A DNA stretch of 64,000 nt from Dokdonella_A sp040005635 (GTDB taxonomy: Bacteria; Pseudomonadota; Gammaproteobacteria; Xanthomonadales; Rhodanobacteraceae). The translations under genes and the position numbers were made by a program. Location of the stretch: positions 19,629 through 83,628 of the forward strand of contig JBDTYM010000004.1 of NCBI GenBank assembly GCA_040005635.1, in the 5' to 3' direction. Each line of letters starts with the position of its first letter. Position 1 is the stretch's first letter. The notes below the pieces were generated by a model. It saw only the letters and a program-made list of their open reading frames with translations. It was not told where the DNA came from and searched no databases. Positions 43,216 through 51,767 of this stretch are shown here, one piece after another.

Positions 43216-44339
43216 CGCAGCAGCAATGCCGGGTCGGCGTGACGCAGCGCACGCACGGCCATCAGGCCGGACACCAGGGCAATCCCCATCACGGCCACCG
43301 CGCAAATCGCGATCGTCGGCAGATCGAGTTGCACCGGCACATCGCGTCGGCTCGCCAGCCACACGATCAGCGTGGTCACGATGCCGCCGACGACGAGGCC
43401 GAACGCGCCGACCCAGGCCGACTGCTTCAGCACGACGCGGCGTAGCGCGGCGAAACCTACGCCGAGCGCATGCAAGGTCGCGTACTCGCGGATGGACCCT
43501 GCGACGGCCCCCATCAGGGTCTGGCTGGTGATCACCGCACCGACCAGGAACACCACGGCAGCCAGAAAGATCACGCCTAGGCCGGCGCCAGTTTCGAACA
43601 TCCAGTAGGTGACCGCGCGGTGCGCGAAGGCTGGCCGCGTCCAGATTTCGTAGCGCTTGCTGCCGCTCGGCTGCAGGCGCTTGCGTACGGCGTCGGCGCG
43701 CTCGGGATCGTGCAGCTTGACGACGTAGTAGGCGACATCGCCGGCTTCGTTGTCGGTTTCGAGTCGGCGCGCGGTCGCCAGCGAGGTCACAATGTTGACG
43801 CCACCGAGCGCGCGCAGACCGCTGCCGACGCCGACGATGCGCACACGCTGGCCGTTGATCACCGCCTGCGCGCCGACGCTGAGGCCGAGCTTGGCGAGAT
43901 CCGCGCGATCGACAATGACGCTGTCGGGTTCGTCAAGCTTCGCGCGCAGTTCGGGCGCGAGCACATCCGCGAACATCATGCCGTCCGCGCGCGTGTCGAT
44001 GCCGGAGATGAAAACCGACACGCCGCCCTTGTCCGCCGGGCCGCGCCAGTCACCGTCGATCCAGCGGAATGGCTCGACCCGCGCGACCTCGGGATCCATC
44101 AGCAACTTGATCTCCGCCTCGTGCGGAATCGGCCGACCGAGTTCAATGCTCTGCGTACCCGGATAGCCGACCCACAGATCGCCACCGGATTTCTTGATGT
44201 AGACGGCGGCGCTGTTGAAGATGCCCAGCACCAGTGCGGCCTGCACCAGCAACAGCAAGCCGGAAAACGCGACCGCGAGTGCCGACGGCAGGAAGCGGCG
44301 CCATTCATAGATCAATGTCTTGCGCGCCAGCGGCACCAT
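43212..44339 (-). CDS. DevC-like FtsX-family ABC permease
   Basis: A 375-residue permease with four transmembrane helices: the first at about 17-40 (LPSALAVAFSGLLLLVQAAL), a large periplasmic domain at about 45-260, then three helices near the C-terminus (about 265-360). The domain sequence (KSGGDLWVGYPGTQSIELGR, DEPDSVIVDRADLAKLGL) fits the MacB/DevC family. Its ATG overlaps the stop of the outer-membrane factor (TGATG). Probable partner of the DevA-like ATPase, HlyD adaptor and outer-membrane factor; substrate unknown. Confidence 0.88.
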   Translation of the reverse strand: MVPLARKTLIYEWRRFLPSALAVAFSGLLLLVQAALVLGIFNSAAVYIKKSGGDLWVGYPGTQSIELGRPIPHEAEIKLLMDPEVARVEPFRWIDGDWRGPADKGGVSVFISGIDTRADGMMFADVLAPELRAKLDEPDSVIVDRADLAKLGLSVGAQAVINGQRVRIVGVGSGLRALGGVNIVTSLATARRLETDNEAGDVAYYVVKLHDPERADAVRKRLQPSGSKRYEIWTRPAFAHRAVTYWMFETGAGLGVIFLAAVVFLVGAVITSQTLMGAVAGSIREYATLHALGVGFAALRRVVLKQSAWVGAFGLVVGGIVTTLIVWLASRRDVPVQLDLPTIAICAVAVMGIALVSGLMAVRALRHADPALLLR

Positions 44340-45826
44340 CAGTGCGATTCCTCGGCAGCGGCTTCGTCAGCGGTGCGCGTGGCAGGCTCGACTTGCGGCA
44401 GCGGAGCGCCGCCGAGCGATTTGTACAACGCGATGAACGCGATATTGCGCTCCTGCTCGGCCTGCGCAATGTCGAGGCGTGCCTGCTGCAGCGCGCTGTC
44501 GGCGACGAGCCGATCGAATCCATCGGCCAGACCGAGCCGCTTCAGCGTCGCGGTCGTCTCGACGCCACTCTGCACCGGCGCGAGTCCGCGCTCGAGTGCA
44601 CTGCGCCGCTCGCGTTGCTGTTCGAGCGCCACCATCGCGGTCTCGGCTTCGGCGACCCCTTCGAGCACGGCCTGACGATACGCGTACACGCTCGCCGCCA
44701 GACCTGATTCGCGCGCGTCGGCGACCGCGTGGCGCTGGCCCCAGTCGAACAGAGGAATGTCGATGGCCGGACCGAACGTCACGATGCCGTCCGCGTCCGA
44801 CAATCGCGTATGGCCGATCACGCGCGCGGCATAGGTCAGCGAGCCACCAAGTCCCAACCGTGGCAGACGGTCGGCGCGTGCGATGCCGAGTTCGCCGGCC
44901 GCCTTCAGCACTTCGTTTTCAGCGCGACGGATTTCCGGACGCGTGCGCAGCAGATCCGCCGGCGCGCTGCCGATGCGCAAGTTGCCAAGCTGCGGTTGCG
45001 CACCCGCGGCGACGAGATCATCGCCCGGCTGGCTGCGTCCGAGCAGTACGCCGAGCTGTTGGCGACTGCGTTCGATCGCCATGCGCGGCTCGTACAGCGC
45101 CGCCTCGGCCGCGGCCTGCTCGACCCTCGCACGATTGAGGTCGCCGGCGGCTGCCATGCGCAGGCGCTGGCGTGTCGTCGTCAGCGCGAGCTTGTCCTGC
45201 GCCGTCGCGACGACCTCACCGAGCAAGACCAGGCGCTGCTGCGCGCCGCGCAGTTCGACGTACGTCTTCGCCACTTCGGCGACGACGCTGACGCGCGCGG
45301 CTTCGGTATCGCTCTCGGCAATGCCGAGTTCGCCGGCGGTGACGCGCGCCTGACTGCGGGCGCGCCCGAACAGGCCAACCTCCCACTTCGCATCGAAACC
45401 CATCTGGAAGTAACTGGCGCTGCTGTCCGGTGTCGGCTCGGCATAGGTATGCGCGCCGATCTGCGGCAGGAAGCCGGCATAGGCATGTTCGGCCAGCACG
45501 CGGGCGCCTTCGATGCGCGCGGACGCCTGACGGATCGTCAGGTTGTCGGCCAGCGCCTGTTCGATCAGGCGATCGAGTTCGGCATCGTTGAACGCCTTCC
45601 ACCAGCTGCGCAAGTCCGGCGCCGGCGCGGCATCGGCCGCGGCCGGCGCATTGCGCCAGTCGGTGGCGGCGTCGGCCCGATGCAGATCCGGCAGTGCCGT
45701 CGTCGCACAACCGCACAGCGCGAGACCGATGCCGGCGCACAGCGCGCCCGCGAGCCAGCCACGCGCCGCCATTCGGCGGATCGCGGTGATCGGGCGCGTC
45801 ATCGGATAGGTGTTGCGGAAACCCAT
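44339..45826 (-). CDS. NodT-type outer-membrane efflux factor lipoprotein
   Basis: A TolC-superfamily protein of up to 495 residues. A lipobox LALCGC lies near residue 40 of the longest form. The OEP pattern repeats twice: DLRSWWKAFNDAELDRLIEQ, ADNLTIRQASARIEGARV, AEVAKTYVELRGAQQRLVL in the first, and LLRTRPEIRRAENEVLKA, AAVSVYAYRQAVLEGVAEA-type helices in the second. Three in-frame ATGs (45826, 45802, 45772) are possible. The last gives a typical 22-residue lipoprotein leader; none has a clear ribosome binding site. It begins the efflux operon and would form the outer-membrane duct. Confidence 0.9.
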   Translation of the reverse strand: MGFRNTYPMTRPITAIRRMAARGWLAGALCAGIGLALCGCATTALPDLHRADAATDWRNAPAAADAAPAPDLRSWWKAFNDAELDRLIEQALADNLTIRQASARIEGARVLAEHAYAGFLPQIGAHTYAEPTPDSSASYFQMGFDAKWEVGLFGRARSQARVTAGELGIAESDTEAARVSVVAEVAKTYVELRGAQQRLVLLGEVVATAQDKLALTTTRQRLRMAAAGDLNRARVEQAAAEAALYEPRMAIERSRQQLGVLLGRSQPGDDLVAAGAQPQLGNLRIGSAPADLLRTRPEIRRAENEVLKAAGELGIARADRLPRLGLGGSLTYAARVIGHTRLSDADGIVTFGPAIDIPLFDWGQRHAVADARESGLAASVYAYRQAVLEGVAEAETAMVALEQQRERRSALERGLAPVQSGVETTATLKRLGLADGFDRLVADSALQQARLDIAQAEQERNIAFIALYKSLGGAPLPQVEPATRTADEAAAEESH

Positions 45827-45935
45827 GCGCTACGGGGAACGGCTCGGAGCGCAGGATGCGCGTCGGCGAAGTTTATCCGGTTCGGTGCCGGTTCCGTTCA
45901 GTGTGCGCTCGCCGAGATGCCGCCTGCCTGCGCAG

Positions 45936-47741
45936 TCAGGCCGCGAGTTCAGCCAGGAACGCCTCGCCGTAACGATCCAGCTTGCGTTCGCCGACGCCGC
46001 TGATGTCGCCGAGCGCGGACAGCGTCTGCGGGCGCTCGCGCAGCATCGCCAGCAGGGTCGCGTCGTGAAAGATCACATAGGCTGGCACGCCGTGCTCGCG
46101 TGCGAGACGTGCGCGCAAGGCGCGCAACGCATCCCACAGTTCGCGCTCGTCGGCGCGAATCGCGAGCGCACCGCCGTTCGCCGCCACGACCGCCTTGCCC
46201 TTGCGACGGCGTTCCGGCAAGGCGTCCTCGCGCAGGCGAACGGGGCGCTCGCCTTTCAGCACCGCACGGCTCGCTTCGGTCAGGCGCAAGGTGCCATAGC
46301 CTTCCTGGTCGGCTTCGAGCAGGCCGCCTGCGAGCAATTGGCGGAACACCGAGCGCCATTGGCGTTCGTCGTATTCCTTGCCGACGCCGAACGTGCTGAT
46401 GCGGTCGTGGCCGAGCGAACGCACGCGCTCACCCTCTTCGCCACGCAGGATTTCGATCAGATGGCCGGCACCGAAGCGCTGGCCGCTGCGATAGGCGCAC
46501 GAGAGCGCCTTCTGCGCGGCCAGGGTCGCGTCCCAGGTGCGCGGCGGCGCCAGGCAGTTGTCGCAATTGCCACAAGGCTTTCCGAGCGTTTCGCCGAACG
46601 CCGCCAGCAGCAACTGGCGGCGACACTGCAGGGCTTCGGCGTAGCCGAGCACGGCTTCGAGTTTCTGCCGCTCGACGCGCTTGCGGCCATCGTTCGATTC
46701 GGATTGCGCAATCATCTGGCTGACCGTGACGACGTCGGCGAGGCCATAGATCATCCACGCTTCGGCCGGCAGGCCGTCGCGACCGGCGCGTCCGGTTTCC
46801 TGGTAGTAACCCTCGAGGCTGCGCGGCAGATCCAGATGCGCGACGAAGCGCACGTCGGGTTTGTCGATGCCCATGCCGAACGCGATCGTCGCAACCATGA
46901 TGACGCCGTCCTCGCGCAGGAAGCGTTGCTGATTGGCGCTGCGCGCGGCGTTCTCCATGCCGGCGTGATACGGCAGCGCAACGAGGCCTTCGCCGGCCAG
47001 CGCTGCAGCGGTCTCGTCGACCTTCTTGCGCGACAGGCAATAGACGATGCCGGCTTCGCCGCGATGCGTATCGAGGAAATCGGCGAGCTGGCGGCGTGCG
47101 TTGTTGCGTGGTGCAACCAGGTAGCGGATGTTCGGCCGGTCGAAGCTGGCGACGAATTGACGCGCGTTCTCCAGCGCAAGCCGCTCGACGATCTCCTCGC
47201 GCGTACGCGGATCGGCAGTCGCGGTCAGCGCGATGCGCGGCACCTGCGGATAGCGCGCGTGCAGCACACCGAGTTCGCGGTATTCCGGACGGAAATCGTG
47301 CCCCCATTGCGATACGCAATGCGCTTCGTCGATCGCGAACAACGCGACCTGCGCGCGCGCGAGCAGGTCGAGGAAGCGTGGCGTCAGCAATCGCTCCGGC
47401 GCGACGTAGAGCAGGTCGAGGTCGCCGGCGAGCAGGCGCTTTTCAACCTCGCGCTGGCTCGCCGCATCCTGGCTCGAATTCAGGAATGCCGCGCGCACGC
47501 CGGATTCGAGCAGCGCGTCGACCTGGTCCTGCATCAGCGCGATCAGCGGCGACACGACGATACCGGTGCCAGGTCTCAGCAGTGCCGGAATCTGGTAGCA
47601 CAGCGACTTGCCGCCGCCGGTCGGCATCAGCACGAGCGCATCGCCGCCTTGCGCGACGTGCTCGACGACCGCCTGTTGTTCGCCGCGGAACGCGGGATAA
47701 CCGAAAACGCTGTTGAGAATTTGCAAAGCGGAAGATGCCAT
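45936..47741 (-). CDS. recQ: ATP-dependent DNA helicase RecQ
   Basis: A 601-residue 3'-5' DNA helicase. Walker A is MPTGGGKS (about 39-46), motif II IDEAHCVSQWGHDFRPEY, motif III ALTATAD, motif VI YYQETGRAGRDG. The zinc-binding CxxCxxC region is GKPCGNCDNC, and the winged-helix (RQC) and C-terminal HRDC domains are present, the latter ending GVGERKLDRYGEAFL. Start at ATG 47741. A much longer in-frame extension (to 1166 codons) upstream is the antisense shadow of the neighbouring oxidase and modE genes and is rejected. It divides the efflux operon from the oxidase. Confidence 0.97.
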   Translation of the reverse strand: MASSALQILNSVFGYPAFRGEQQAVVEHVAQGGDALVLMPTGGGKSLCYQIPALLRPGTGIVVSPLIALMQDQVDALLESGVRAAFLNSSQDAASQREVEKRLLAGDLDLLYVAPERLLTPRFLDLLARAQVALFAIDEAHCVSQWGHDFRPEYRELGVLHARYPQVPRIALTATADPRTREEIVERLALENARQFVASFDRPNIRYLVAPRNNARRQLADFLDTHRGEAGIVYCLSRKKVDETAAALAGEGLVALPYHAGMENAARSANQQRFLREDGVIMVATIAFGMGIDKPDVRFVAHLDLPRSLEGYYQETGRAGRDGLPAEAWMIYGLADVVTVSQMIAQSESNDGRKRVERQKLEAVLGYAEALQCRRQLLLAAFGETLGKPCGNCDNCLAPPRTWDATLAAQKALSCAYRSGQRFGAGHLIEILRGEEGERVRSLGHDRISTFGVGKEYDERQWRSVFRQLLAGGLLEADQEGYGTLRLTEASRAVLKGERPVRLREDALPERRRKGKAVVAANGGALAIRADERELWDALRALRARLAREHGVPAYVIFHDATLLAMLRERPQTLSALGDISGVGERKLDRYGEAFLAELAA

Positions 47742-47891
47742 CCGGCGGATGCTAGCAGCATGAATTGACCGGCCGCAGCGCCGGCGGCACTTCGCGCGTG
47801 GTTGACAGCGACGACGGCGCGTGTGCGAAATCGGCGCCCGATCCCTGCGCACCTGCGCAACGGCTGCGTGTTGCACCCATTTCCCCGGACC

Positions 47892-49112
47892 ATGCGCGAA
47901 CCGATCACTCATGTGCTGGACCTGCGCGCGTTGGCGAAAAAGCGCGTACCGCGCGCGTTCTTCGAATACGACGATCGCGGCTCCTACGACGAGGTGACGC
48001 TGCGCGACAACCGGCGTGCGTTTGAAGCGATCCGTCTGCGCCAGCGCGTGATGATCGATGTCGACCAGCGCTCGCTGGCGACCACCATCGTCGATCAGCC
48101 GGTCGCGCTGCCGCTCGCGCTGGCGCCGACCGGGCTGACCGGGCTCACCCGCGGCAGCGGCGAAATCCTCGCCGCACGCGCGGCCGCTGCGGCCGGTATT
48201 CCTTTCTGCCTCAGCACGATGTCGATCTGCTCGATCGAACAGGTGCGTGCGGCGATGCCGGCGCCGTTCTGGTTCCAGCTCTACGTGATGCGCGATCGCG
48301 GATTCACGCGCTCGCTGATCGAGCGCGCGCGCGACGCCGGTTGCACTGCGCTGATGCTCACGGTCGACCTGCAGATTCAGGGACAACGCCATCGCGAGAT
48401 CAAGAACGGCCTGACCGTGCCGCCGCGACTGACGCTGTCGAACCTGCTCGACATGCTGAGCAAGCCGGCATGGATCTGGCACGTGCTGGCCGCACCGAGC
48501 CGCTCGTTCGGCAACCTGCACGGCCAGTTCGGCGGCAGCGGCGGCATCACCACGCTCGCGCAATGGATCGCCAGCCAGTTCGATCCGACGCTGACCTGGG
48601 CCGATATCGAATGGATCCGCGATCTCTGGCCCCGCAAGCTGATCGTCAAGGGCGTCCTCGATGCGGAGGATGCGCTCTGCGCGGCGAAGGCCGGCGTCGA
48701 TGCGATCGTCGTATCCAATCACGGTGGCCGACAGCTCGACGGCGCGATCGCCTCGGTGCACGCCTTGCCGCGCGTCGTCGATGCAATCGGCGACCGCTGC
48801 GAAGTGCTGTTCGATGGCGGCATCCTCAGCGGCCAGAGTCTGTTCAAGGCACTCGCCCTTGGTGCACGTGCGGGCCTGATCGGCAAGGCATTTCTGTACG
48901 GTCTCGGCGCGCTCGGCGAAGCCGGCGTCACGCGCACGATCGAGATCATCCGGCGCGAACTCGACGTCAGCCTCGCGCTGACCGGGCATACCGACGTGCA
49001 CAAGCTCGATCGTTCGGTCCTTCTGAGTGCCGACGGCAGCGAGTATTTGCCGAAGGGCAGCCGAGTCGCGACCGCTTCTTCGGCGGCACGCGATCCGCTC
49101 AGCAGCGGCTGA
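47892..49112 (+). CDS. FMN-dependent alpha-hydroxyacid oxidase/dehydrogenase (LldD-like)
   Basis: A 406-residue TIM-barrel flavoenzyme of the L-lactate dehydrogenase/glycolate oxidase family. Diagnostic parts are PLALAPTGLTGLTRGSGEIL, FCLSTMSICSIEQV, FWFQLYVMRD, LMLTVDLQIQGQRHREIKNG, LIVKGVLDAEDA and active-site His277 with the FMN Arg in SNHGGRQLDG, then EVLFDGGI and GRAFLYGLGA-type GKAFLYGLGALGEAG. Start at ATG 47892. No electron acceptor gene is adjacent; whether it uses quinone or oxygen cannot be read. Confidence 0.92.
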   Translation: MREPITHVLDLRALAKKRVPRAFFEYDDRGSYDEVTLRDNRRAFEAIRLRQRVMIDVDQRSLATTIVDQPVALPLALAPTGLTGLTRGSGEILAARAAAAAGIPFCLSTMSICSIEQVRAAMPAPFWFQLYVMRDRGFTRSLIERARDAGCTALMLTVDLQIQGQRHREIKNGLTVPPRLTLSNLLDMLSKPAWIWHVLAAPSRSFGNLHGQFGGSGGITTLAQWIASQFDPTLTWADIEWIRDLWPRKLIVKGVLDAEDALCAAKAGVDAIVVSNHGGRQLDGAIASVHALPRVVDAIGDRCEVLFDGGILSGQSLFKALALGARAGLIGKAFLYGLGALGEAGVTRTIEIIRRELDVSLALTGHTDVHKLDRSVLLSADGSEYLPKGSRVATASSAARDPLSSG

Positions 49113-49225
49113 CTGCATCGACCCGCACTGTCTGCTCCACGGAGGAATCGCCGCGAGCATGCAAGGCGTTCCGGCTGCGCCGTGAACGAGATACGCGACG
49201 GCGACCCGCCTGCTGCAGCCGCCGA

Positions 49226-49594
49226 TCAATCGTCGGCAGGCACGACCACGCGACGACGCAGCTGGCCCACCTCGCGCCCGATTGCGGCCTGCGTCGCACT
49301 CTGCATCGCGCGATAGCTTTTCAGCAGCTTTTTGCCGAGCGGCGTCAAACTGGCGCCGCCGCCGCCGCTGCCACCCTTGCTCGCATCGACGACCGGCTCG
49401 TCGAAGCAGCGATTGAGTTCGCCGACGAGTTCCCATGCGCGCTTGTAGCTCATGCGCATGCGGCGTCCGGCACCGGCAATCGAACCGAGCGTGTCGATGC
49501 CTTCGAGCAGATCCGCTTTGCCGGGCCCGAAGCGCACACCCGCCGCGAGATCGATACGCAGTTGCAGTTGCGGATACGTGCGGGTCGAGCTCAT
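49226..49594 (-). CDS. ModE N-terminal-like winged-helix regulator
   Basis: A 122-residue DNA-binding protein similar to the N-terminal domain of ModE and stand-alone ModE-like regulators. It contains RIDLAAGVRFGPGKADLLEG, IDTLGSIAGAGRRMRMSYKR (helix-turn-helix) and AWELVGELNRCFDEPVVDA. The C-terminal molybdate-binding MOP domains are absent, as in short ModE forms. It is divergent from modB across a 174-base gap and is probably the regulator of the modBC genes (inference). Start at ATG 49594. Confidence 0.86.
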   Translation of the reverse strand: MSSTRTYPQLQLRIDLAAGVRFGPGKADLLEGIDTLGSIAGAGRRMRMSYKRAWELVGELNRCFDEPVVDASKGGSGGGGASLTPLGKKLLKSYRAMQSATQAAIGREVGQLRRRVVVPADD

Positions 49595-49768
49595 GCGTGC
49601 ATTCTGGCGGCAGGGAACGGCACCATCATAAGGCGCGCTGCCGGTTGCGGCCACGATTGCCGGCGCGCAGCCGCCGCGATAGGGTGGCGCAACCACATCG
49701 ACGGCCTCGCTGCACATGGCAATCCGATCCGCGCCCTCTACGCATCGAACGCGAACGACAAACCGCGC

Positions 49769-50464
49769 ATGACGACACTCGCGCCGGATGAATGGCAGGC
49801 ACTCGCGCTCAGCCTTCGTGTCGGGCTGCTGGCCGTCGTCCTGGCGCTACCGCTCGCACTCGCGCTCGCGTGGCTGCTCTCGCGCAAGCGTTTCCCGGGG
49901 CGCGTGCTGCTCGAATCCCTGCTGTTCCTGCCGCTGATCCTGCCGCCGGTCGTCACCGGTTACGCGCTGCTCGCGCTGTTGGGTCGCCATGGACCGCTCG
50001 GGCAACTGCTCGGCAGCGTCGGCATCGTCGTCGCATTCCGCTGGACCGGCGCGGTCATCGCTGCCGCCGTGATGGGTTTCCCCCTGCTGGTGCTGTCGGT
50101 GCGTGCCGCGTTCGACCATGTCGATCGCCGCCTCGAAGCCGCCGCGCAGACGCTCGGCGCCGGCGCCTGGCGGCGCTTCACGACGATCACGCTACCGCTG
50201 TCGGCGCGCGGTATCGTCGCCGGTTGCGTGCTCGCGTTCGCACGCGCGTTCGGCGAATTCGGCGCGACGATCAGCTTTGTCTCGAATATTCCTGGCGAGA
50301 CACGCACCTTGCCGATCGCGATCTACGAACTTCTGAATGTGCCCGGCGGCATGCCGGGCGTGCAGCGACTCGCGCTCGTCTCGCTGCTTGTCGCCCTTGC
50401 GGCCAGCGCGAGCGCGACGCTGATCGCCGGCGGTGCGCCGTGGCGGAAACGCGCCGATGATTGA
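49769..50464 (+). CDS. modB: Molybdate ABC transporter permease
   Basis: A 231-residue inner-membrane protein with five or six helices and the ABC permease EAA loop (EAAAQTLGAGAWRRFTTITLPL). FGEFGATISFVSNIPGETRTLP and the following Ile/Pro-rich segment match ModB/CysT. It would partner the adjacent ModC and a periplasmic ModA; no modA is in this window. It lies divergent from the ModE-like regulator. Confidence 0.93.
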   Translation: MTTLAPDEWQALALSLRVGLLAVVLALPLALALAWLLSRKRFPGRVLLESLLFLPLILPPVVTGYALLALLGRHGPLGQLLGSVGIVVAFRWTGAVIAAAVMGFPLLVLSVRAAFDHVDRRLEAAAQTLGAGAWRRFTTITLPLSARGIVAGCVLAFARAFGEFGATISFVSNIPGETRTLPIAIYELLNVPGGMPGVQRLALVSLLVALAASASATLIAGGAPWRKRADD

Positions 50465-51149
50465 GCTAAGTCTGCGCCACCGCGTCGGCGATCTCGAGCT
50501 CGATCTCGATTTCCAATCGGAGGCTCGCACGCTTGCGCTTTTCGGCAACTCCGGCGCCGGCAAGACCTGCGTGCTGAACGCCATCGCCGGCCTGCTGGTG
50601 CCGCAGGCTGGTCGCGTCGTGCTCGACGGCGAGACCTTGCTCGACACCTCACATGGCCTCTGCGTGCCCGCGTCGCTGCGCCGCATCGGCTACGTATTCC
50701 AGGACGGCCGCTTGTTTCCGCATCTGAGCGTGCGCCGCAATCTGCTGTACGGCGCCGGTGCGGAGGACGCCGCGGGTCGCTACGAGTTCGCGCAGATCGT
50801 CGAGCTGCTCGAGCTGGGTCCGTTGCTGCAGCGGCGACCGCGCACTCTTTCCGGCGGCGAACGCCAGCGTGTCGCGGTCGGGCGGGCGCTGCTGTCGAAG
50901 CCGCGCGCGCTGCTGCTCGACGAGCCGCTGACCGGCCTGCATGCCGACGCGCGCCTGCAAGTGCTCGACTATCTGCGCAAGCTGAAACGCGAGCTGCAGG
51001 TGTTCACCGTGCTGGTCACCCATCACGCCGATGAAGTCGCTGCGCTGGCCGACGAAGTCGTGCGCATCAGCATGGGGCGTGTCGTGCGCCAGGTGCCGAT
51101 CGCGGAGTTCATCGCGCGGCGCGCGACGTTTGCCCCCGCGCTGCCGTAG
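50457..51149 (+). CDS. modC: Molybdate ABC transporter ATPase
   Basis: A 230-residue ATPase: Walker A GNSGAGKT (30-37), signature LSGGERQRVAVGRAL, Walker B ALLLDEPLTGL and His in VLVTHHADEV. The C-terminal MOP regulatory domain of E. coli ModC (352 residues) is missing, so molybdate feedback would have to come from the ModE-like regulator. The start at ATG 50457 overlaps modB by 8 bases. Confidence 0.9.
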   Translation: MIELSLRHRVGDLELDLDFQSEARTLALFGNSGAGKTCVLNAIAGLLVPQAGRVVLDGETLLDTSHGLCVPASLRRIGYVFQDGRLFPHLSVRRNLLYGAGAEDAAGRYEFAQIVELLELGPLLQRRPRTLSGGERQRVAVGRALLSKPRALLLDEPLTGLHADARLQVLDYLRKLKRELQVFTVLVTHHADEVAALADEVVRISMGRVVRQVPIAEFIARRATFAPALP

Positions 51150-51230
51150 GTTGCTATCGGGATGCCGCTTCACCGCATGCTTCGAATTGGATAGGCTAGG
51201 CCGCTATTCGAACGCTCGTTTGAGGCCGCG

Positions 51231-51671
51231 ATGATCCTGCGCAATGTGTCCGCCGTAGTTGTCTTGTCCTGCCTGCTCGCCGCCTGCAGCAGCGGCCCGG
51301 TCAGGAAAGTGCATCCCTCGACCGCGAGCATCCAACAGCTCGCCGTGCAGCCGGACGGCAGTTGGAAAATCACCCTGCGCATCCAGAATTTCAGCACCAT
51401 GTCGATGCATTACAGCCGCTTCGCGGCGAAGCTCACGGTCGCGGACGTTGACGCTGGCGAGATCAGCCTTGCTCCGGACATGGACATTGTCGGCAACGGC
51501 GGCGATGTCATCGATGTGACCTTGACGACGTCGGCCAGGCTGCCTGCCAGCGGCGATTTCGCCTACCAGTTGAAGGGCACTATCGACACCAGCGAACCCA
51601 AGGCGGACTTTCCGTTCACGCGTTCGAGCCGCTTGTCGCCGGTGCCTGGAGTGCCGAATACGTATCGCTGA
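51231..51671 (+). CDS. Lipoprotein with LEA14-like fold
   Basis: A 146-residue lipoprotein: signal VVVLSCLLAACSS with lipobox LLAAC (Cys about 19). Mature beta-sandwich domain resembles LEA/water-stress domains (QPDGSWKITLRIQNFSTMSMHYSRF, FAYQLKGTI). TGAGG upstream of ATG 51231. Function unknown; placed between modC and the acyl-CoA dehydrogenase. Confidence 0.75.
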   Translation: MILRNVSAVVVLSCLLAACSSGPVRKVHPSTASIQQLAVQPDGSWKITLRIQNFSTMSMHYSRFAAKLTVADVDAGEISLAPDMDIVGNGGDVIDVTLTTSARLPASGDFAYQLKGTIDTSEPKADFPFTRSSRLSPVPGVPNTYR

Positions 51672-51767
51672 TCCGCCGGATCCACTCTCTTTAGATGCCG
51701 AATGCGGCGGTTCGAGTCGTCCCGGTTCCAAGGGCCTCGAATCGCGACCTGTCCTCCGGAGAAACCC

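Noticed and set aside
45936..49436. A 1166-codon minus-strand open frame
   Set aside because: Only the recQ part (from 47741) is homologous to anything. The N-terminal 565 codons are antisense to the FMN oxidase gene on the plus strand.
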